DNA of 64,000 nt from Mesodorylaimus sp. YZB2_4 (lineage: Eukaryota; Nematoda; Enoplea; Dorylaimida; Dorylaimidae): assembly GCA_030248295.1 (NCBI GenBank), contig JASANH010000209.1, positions 868,001 through 932,000 of the forward strand. Direction: 5' to 3'. Positions within the stretch are counted from its first letter, which is position 1, and every line of letters starts with the position of its first letter. Both the position numbers and the translations under genes were made by a program. A model generated the notes under the pieces. The model had not been told where the DNA came from, searched no databases, and saw only the letters and a program-made list of their open reading frames with translations. Of this stretch, positions 57,966 to 64,000 are shown piece after piece.

Positions 57966-59875
57966 GGGTAGGGTTAGTGCCACGATTTGGGCCAGCTGGA
58001 GCTGGCTTTATGTTTTACAACTATCTTCCTTCGCACTGTAACCGCAGAACGTGAGGGATCTGCAGTCGATCCTGCGGCTTGCTATTGATGCAGCCTGGCT
58101 ATACCCCAGTTCCCCACTGGACTTCCAACCCGTTTTGTCCATAGCCAGCGAGCATTCATGATACGATAAGCGAGGCCGTGAGGTGACCAGCTGTGACGGC
58201 AGCTTTCCTTTGTGCATCTCCTTTGGTAGCACCTCCACACGAGGGCATCCTGTGCGGGCGGCGAGCTCGGGCTTACTAAACTGCCATCCTCAGCTGGGAC
58301 AGAACTGCGGCCTCTCATCGTCAGTCACGGTTAATGGCCCAGGCAATGCGGGACCAGCGCCCTCATTAACTGGGCCACCGCTGCTCCGTCGCATGGCAGA
58401 TACAGTACATAGATCTACTATGTCAGATTCTGACTGCGAGCGGCTGGTAAGGGGACAGTCGAGCTGGCTAAATTTTAATCATGATGTTAACACACGGATT
58501 TCGGAAAACCCACGAAAACTTTAAGCCTTTCAAGCCTTTCAAGCCTTTAGCCTTTAGGTTTTAAGCCTTTAAGCCTAGCCTTTAGCCTTTGGAGCAGCCA
58601 TTAAGTGTGCTGACGGCGGCTAGAGATGTCGCCGTAAGCACACTGGGGCTGGACCGTGCATATATGCCCCACGTATAGGTGCAGTCCGTGGATGTCGGTA
58701 TTAGGAGCACAGGACATGTCATTTTTTTTTCTATAAGCAAGCCAACGAGCGATACTTATCTGATGCATCTGCAGGTCAGACTGGTTTAGGGAAGCCCCAC
58801 AGCGCTGCAGCCTCACAACATTCCATTTGTGCCATCTTTGCACTCTGGTGATCTGCACAGTGAAATATCGTCATTAGGGAAAGATCGGGATCAGGGCAGC
58901 CCTGATCGGGATCGGGACTGGGATTGAGATTTCTTGCATTTTTCTATTTATTTTTGCCAATTAGCCTACTGAAGCACACTTTTTAGGCATCCAGGGTTTT
59001 TTAAGCTTTTTTTTGGCCGATTTTCAATCATTATATACTCGCACAAGCTGAAATTAATCAGAACATTTGCAGTTTCGATACACGTCTTGCAAGATCAGCC
59101 TTCGTGCTGCCTCTTCATCGCTACAGCTGTCAGCCTCTGAACTGTCGCATCCTTGAACGATGACTGAGCCAATATCTTCTGCTTCCTCTGGCAAGATATG
59201 ATGCGATGGATCAGAGTGCACCTAGCGTCCTTACCCCTATATATATATGCACAATACCGATGCCTCAATGTCGGGATCCCGACCTATCCCTAGTCGCAAT
59301 CCGCTAAAAATTTTGTCCACAAACTTGCTAAAATTAGTAAAGTCAGTCAACTATCGAATTCCGCAAAAAAGTACTCCGCAGCATGGCACAAAACAGAGAT
59401 AATGATGGCTCCTGCTGTATACCTCTTCGGACTGCATACCTACCCGGCTAAAAGTTGTGGCAGTACCTGCGATTCAGAACACTTTACTTGGCATAACCAA
59501 ATAAAACATGTGTACAGGACCTTCTTTGGCCAGTTAAAGTTTCAAGTGTTTGAAAAAGATACATTTCACTCCAGCACATCAGCCCATAGTAGGTCAAAGG
59601 GAAGGCTGAACAAGAGGGAAGTCGTCCTGTCCACCCAGACAGGCTCGGCCATAGCCAAATGCCGTTCCAAAGTTGGGTGAGGAGGGGCGGAAAGGAGGGG
59701 CGGCATGCGAGCTACCTGTTGAGGCAAGGGGCGTGTCCACAAAGTCTTTTTAAAATTTTTGCAAGAGGTCAATTTTGAGTCAATGTCAAAGTCAAAAATT
59801 TTTTGGGACTCCTGTCAAAGTCAAGGCCAAAGTCAAATCGAAAAACCGACGTCACTTGCAACACTAATCCTGAGC

Positions 59876-59985
59876 ACCTCTAGGATACTGGGTCATTCAC
59901 CCACGGCCTGGCGTGCAAGGTCAGCTAGGGTTCATGGTCCGCAAAACGACCTCCATCACCAGGGATCGAACCCAGGGTGAGTCCC
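59876..59985 (-). repeat. tRNA-related SINE family C, copy
   Basis: Reverse complement carries CTGGGTTCGATCCCTGG, GGAGGTCGTTTTGCGGACCA and GGCCGTGGGTGAATGACCC, as in 40636-40735. Confidence 0.65.
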
Positions 59986-61504
59986 GCCACACCCTACTGA
60001 CCAATATGGATAGACAAATGCTGAACCACGCTGCACCAACGCGGCCGTTTCCTATAACAAACTGAGTCCGGCCAATCCGCATAATTATGACTAAAAATAT
60101 CATGGATAGGTAACCCAAAAGTGGCGGACCTGTGCTCATCTGACCGTAATTAGGCTCCAGCAGAAAGGGAGGAAAAACAATGCAGTACCTAAAGTAAAAG
60201 CGACATCGTTTTGCCTTTGACCCGAAAAAAACCAGTCAATGAAATTTTTTAAGCTCTATCCGAAAATAAATGTCTGGTTCCATGATCTGTCTCGCAGGAT
60301 TTTCAAGAATGGATTTTTCTGAAATTCCCTGAAGTTGGGTGCAGTTTTCCGCATACTGTATTTGGATATCAAATGTACTGTAAAGCTGAAGTATAGACGA
60401 TGGGGGCGTCACGTTAAAAGCTAGATGGATAGGGCATATTTTAGGCTGGTCAAAACCTGTCTCCCATTTAGCATAAACGAACAGAAGGTGTAAGAGTCGT
60501 CGATTCGGAAGGTAGCGCCGACTTTGACCCACAATATCTCGAGATAGGTGAAAGATAGAAATTTTTCGCGACTATCATTCGATAGCTCGTCCATTTGCGA
60601 ACACGCTGATGTTCGTTGATCAGGAAAAACCGAAAAATTGGTGGGTTATGTCCGATACCGCCGAAACACGTTCAAAAAAAAACGTTTTCTTCGGATAATC
60701 CCGTGAAAATCGAGTCACAAAATAGCATTGTTGCGTCACTATCACCACTCATGGGTGCATCTAATTCACACATAAAAATGGGGGTCAACAATTTTCACTT
60801 GGCAACCTATGTTTACAATGGGTCGAAGCTCACAGAAAGCCTGTCTTAATGTTTCCCAGCTTGCGCTGAGCGCGCTGTAGCCCTCGGCTATAAGAAAGAG
60901 TGACTGATATGGACTGTACCGGCGCAGCGCTTGACAGCTTGACCACGCCTATGCTTATTTCGGATTGGTCTTGTTAGCTCCACCTACCGCGCACTTTGCC
61001 TTTATATTCTGTATGCCCGCATGATTTTGCGCACTTGATTTGCATTCCGACTAGCAGTTTGGTGCTTGGTAAAATCGATTAGAGCTCCGTGCCTTCTGAC
61101 TAAACCACCATACATAACAGTGACGTGATCTTTACCGCCTGGAATGAAATTCCTAGGATCTGCGGATTACTAATCGCGAATCAGCGCAACCGCACGCTGA
61201 AGCGACCCCATCCCTCAGATTATTAGTGCCATCGCGACTGCACGAGTGACTTTACTCTCTAATTTCAAAGTCCCAGGCGACTCTACTAAATGCCACAAGA
61301 GGCGCACAGTGTGGTTAGTTGCCAGCAAGGAGTTGGGCATACGGGTACATAACTGGGCTTATTACGAATCAACGCCTGGTGATAACGAATCATTCTTGCT
61401 GGCTGATTGCGGACTTGGTGATGAGCAACGAATTTTTAATGAAGTACCTACACAAATGTATGGGCGTGATCACGAGTGGCATTAAAATGAAGAGAAGTTT
61501 TAAT

Positions 61505-62365
61505 TGCCACCATGAACCTTGACGCTTTCTGCGCTTTTTTACTGCCCCAGCGCCAAGACGGCTGACATCAGCGTCTCAGGCAAAAAGGGCGCATCAAAAA
61601 AAGCGCGGGCAACAAGGGTGCATCCAAAAGGGCGCATCCAAAAAAGGGCGCAAGGTAAAAAAACGCAAGTGTTTCTGTGTATAATTTTTTACTTTTTGAG
61701 AATCAGACAGACAAGAATTTTATTTGGACCCTGACCGATAGGGAGCCGTCTGACCAGCTAATGTTTGCTCATTTCAGATACTCATGTGGAGTGACCAGCT
61801 CCTAGAAAGAGGGTGAGGGTTTAGTGCAGCAGCAAGAATGCCTGTGCGAACGTGTTGAGCAGTTGGGATTGAGGAATTGGGATATGGACTCCTGGGGTCT
61901 TGAACAATAGAGGCAGCAATGATTCTGATGACTGACATATTGCGTGGCAACTGCTCGCTCAGTGATAGTTGATCGTTCTTTTGGCGACTGCTTGAGGTGG
62001 ATCAGACGCATGGCTGTGATCGCATGTGTGATTGTTTGACTCCGTTCAAAACAGTGGCTTTTGGTTTGCTTGAAGATAATACATTTCCTCTCGGTTTTTT
62101 CTCTCTCCGATAGATGTATTATACATACGTGGTACAAACCTAACTATCGGTTGGGATTTCGCTCGAGAGGTGTGGTTTGGTAGTCAAACTGGACAGTCGA
62201 ATGATTATAATACTCATTAAGATACCAATGGCTCACTTATACCCCCCCCCCTGTGCTAGCTTGCTTGCGCTCTGTCCCTTCTTTTGCATGTTTGCGCCCT
62301 TTTTTATGCGCCCTAATTACTGATGCGCCCTTCTTGCTGCGCTCTTTTTGCGTGGAATCGACATG
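61505..62365. mobile_element. Candidate foldback element with GGGCGCA-rich inverted ends
   Basis: The left end (61505-61670) has repeated AAAAAGGGCGCAT and AAAAAAGCGC units; the right end (62260-62365) has the reverse, TGCGCCCTTTTTTATGCGCC and TGCGCCCTTCTTGCTGCGC. The 590 bases between carry only a motif-free minus-strand frame (61802-62137). Multiple short subterminal repeats in inverted order are typical of foldback or hAT/MULE-type non-autonomous elements. Confidence 0.5.
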
Positions 62366-62827
62366 AGTCAGCTTGAGCGCGCTCAACATTATGCTGCACG
62401 TGTGTATCTAAACGATTTTAGTGACTTATGATGAAGCTTTGCAGAAACTAGGTTGGTCTTCTCTTTTAGTAGGAGGAAGCGCTTGAAGCTTTGTCAATTT
62501 TTAAACTTTCACCGCGGCTTTCATGGTTTTTACTTTTATGATGAGCCAGGCTGGAATCCGATTGTTTGCGGGTACGCAGCAGAACGTTTCAGCCACATTG
62601 TTTAGTCGTTTCACGTCATTTCAGCGAGTCTTATAAGCAAAATTTTATGTATTCTTGCGTAAATATGTGGAATAACCTGTCACTTGAAATTGCCTTATCT
62701 GATTGGTCCCGCTTTCATTAACTTATGTCGAGCGCCCAGTTTCAAAATTGACTTTCAATTTCTTTTGAATAACTTTTATCTTCAGGGAGTTAATTATTGC
62801 TTGACTTTACTGTATCATTGTCAATTA

Positions 62828-62885
62828 TGTTTCTTATCCCTCGAGTGCGCGTTAGTGTTTGGATAAGAATAAAGCATATTGAATG
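62828..62885 (+). mobile_element. SINE family B, 3' fragment
   Basis: CCCTCGAGTGCGCGTTAGTGTTTGG followed by an AATAAAGC-like tail and GAATGAATGA, the family B 3' end. Confidence 0.55.
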
Positions 62886-63554
62886 AATGACGCCTATTCG
62901 AACAGTGCTTAGTTAGTCTAACGTCCAGACTATAGTCGGCCAGCGCCCAGTTGATCGTGACCGCGAACACCTCGACCATGGTGGCTGGCAGGGTGCATGT
63001 TTGTAGGCGGCGAGTGACAATAGCTGGATAGTCCCACTGTCGAGCAGGCCTCGGCGAGGGTTCTGATACACATTGTAGTGAGCATCGATTCAGGTCCAGT
63101 CTTCCACTATTCATGCTCAGCAACAGGCTGGCGAGCAGTGAACTAGAATGGGTCCGAACCAATTCACCATTGCCTCCGCGTGGCCAATGAACCTTTTGTC
63201 TCAGACATCACTCGCTTAAAGCTGTTTCGAGTATCCAAGCAAGCGGTCGACATTACTGGTCAGCGAGCAAAAGCGAGAACACTGAAGTGACGGACAATAA
63301 CACTCCCTCTCCTGATTTTTCTTGTTTTACAGAAATGAAAGAACCTGAGCGAATTCAACCTCGAATTTTATTACGCTCAAATGCATCTTTTCTAAAACTG
63401 TGCCTGGTCTGACACATAAATGCACACGTGGCCAAGTATAGTTCGCTATGGGTCAAAGACTAACGATAAGCATGACATGCGACTCTTGGGTGAAGTGTGA
63501 AACAGTGACTAAAACGTCACGTCGCATCGCATCGAACTGTTCTTCACTTGCAGG

Positions 63555-63817
63555 TTAAGGGACATAATTGTAGTGGGTGCATTGTCCGTTCGGGGCAATC
63601 ACTGATTTGCAGCTCACGCATTCGTCGAGGATCGACAACGTGAACAGCTCGCACAAATGATCATGGCAAGCTGCCACATTCTGTTTAAAGTTGAAACTTC
63701 GACACCAATTTCTATTCGTGCAGGCGTTGGCGCAATCCTGGGGCTGTGTAGCGGGAAAAATCTCGATCGGGGTCTCAGTCATACAAATGTTGCTCTTCGT
63801 GTAATTTTGTTCGGCGA
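63555..63817 (-). CDS. Terminal PAN exon of a lectin/PAN paralogue (rest outside window)
   Basis: One exon of 263 bases with an acceptor CCTTTTAG at 63818-63825 encodes AEQNYTKSNICMTETPIEIF, then CANACTNRNWCRSFNFKQN and a QCTHYNYVP end, over 80 % alike to the last exon of the gene at 53339-54619. Exon length and splice phase are the same. Lectin-domain exons would lie beyond base 64000. Differences cluster in the middle (CHDHLCELFTLSILDECVSC), where two cysteine spacings are kept. No stop or frameshift, so the paralogue looks functional. Only the 3' exon can be judged. Confidence 0.75.
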
Positions 63818-64000
63818 CTAAAAGGAACTGATTATTTCGAAATTTTCTCTTGTTGAGCAGCTTGTTTGAGGAACTGAGATTCAGGGTTGTGCCCTTTGCG
63901 AGATGCCTTGATAAGCACTGGAAGACACTAGCTTTGCAACACCTTCTTCCTAGCGCTGTACGGAGGTATATTTCTCCCTCGAAAATCGTACCTTTGACCG

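Larger units (their letters stand above)
56862..63554. other. Gene-poor repeat region
   Basis: Besides the listed elements: an (AAGCCTTT)-like microsatellite at 58523-58590; CGCAGTTCTGTcCCAGCTGAGGA-like text shared between 48005-48045 and the reverse of 58290-58320; a TATATATA run at 59239-59248. Open frames (for example 57150-57449, which has one hydrophobic stretch) carry no family signature. Confidence 0.45.

Overview
This window is animal (metazoan) nuclear DNA. Every recognisable gene is split by short introns (about 40-60 bases, GTAAG donors, TTTCAG/TTTTAG acceptors). The gene set is bilaterian: ceramide kinase, PRDM13, an SLC17 transporter, IRE1, actin maturation protease, BABAM2, a PPP1R3-type glycogen-targeting subunit and an NPF/NPY-type receptor. 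A Hint (hog) domain joined to a non-Hedgehog N-terminus, an astacin with a ShK tail and TTTCAG acceptors lean towards a compact ecdysozoan-like invertebrate. Presence of CERK and BABAM2 argues against Caenorhabditis-type nematodes as I know them. The species cannot be named from the sequence. All gene models were built by hand; exon joins were accepted only when the reading phase agreed.

Layout. 0-1.1 kb: 3' end of ceramide kinase (+). 2.4-3.0 kb: candidate secreted peptide precursor (-). 3.2-3.8 kb: tandem repeat, a SINE and a perfect 25-bp hairpin. 4.1-9.0 kb: an astacin with five ShK domains whose catalytic Glu is replaced by Leu; a PRDM13-like gene sits inside its large intron on the other strand. 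9.8-12.2 kb: wrecked retrotransposon and transposase pieces plus a MITE. 13.0-16.0 kb: SLC17-type transporter (+) with a segmental duplication in one intron. 16.9-18.4 kb: secreted hog-domain protein (+). 18.9-19.9 and 27.9-28.9 kb: two paralogous intronless orphan GPCRs (-). Between them lie a ubiquitin-like ORF, two neighbouring secreted Arg/Asp/His-rich repeat proteins (+) and a VMAC-like coiled-coil gene (-).

29.7-30.6 kb: intronless sulfotransferase (-). 31.7-32.3 kb: single-pass membrane protein of unknown role (-). 32.8-38.1 kb: complete 17-exon IRE1 (-). 38.4-39.3 kb: actin maturation protease (-), divergent from BABAM2 (+, 39.8-42.3 kb) across a 470-base shared upstream region. 42.6-42.9 kb: a 78-residue secreted peptide gene (+). 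43.0-44.0 kb: PPP1R3-like (-). 44.6-46.3 kb: NPF/NPY-like receptor (-).

From 46.3 kb to the end the window is mostly gene-poor repeat. It holds a C-type lectin/PAN secreted protein at 53.3-54.6 kb, the last exon of a paralogue at 63.6-63.8 kb, a decayed third copy at 48.1 kb, a mariner relic at 51.8-52.4 kb and a complete maT-like (DD37D) transposon with an intact ORF, terminal inverted repeats and TA flanks at 55.6-56.9 kb. Several dispersed repeat families recur across the whole window. The genes form no single pathway; the most original items are the hog protein, the dead astacin with its nested gene, the Arg/Asp/His-rich pair, the two short peptide precursors and the lectin/PAN cluster.
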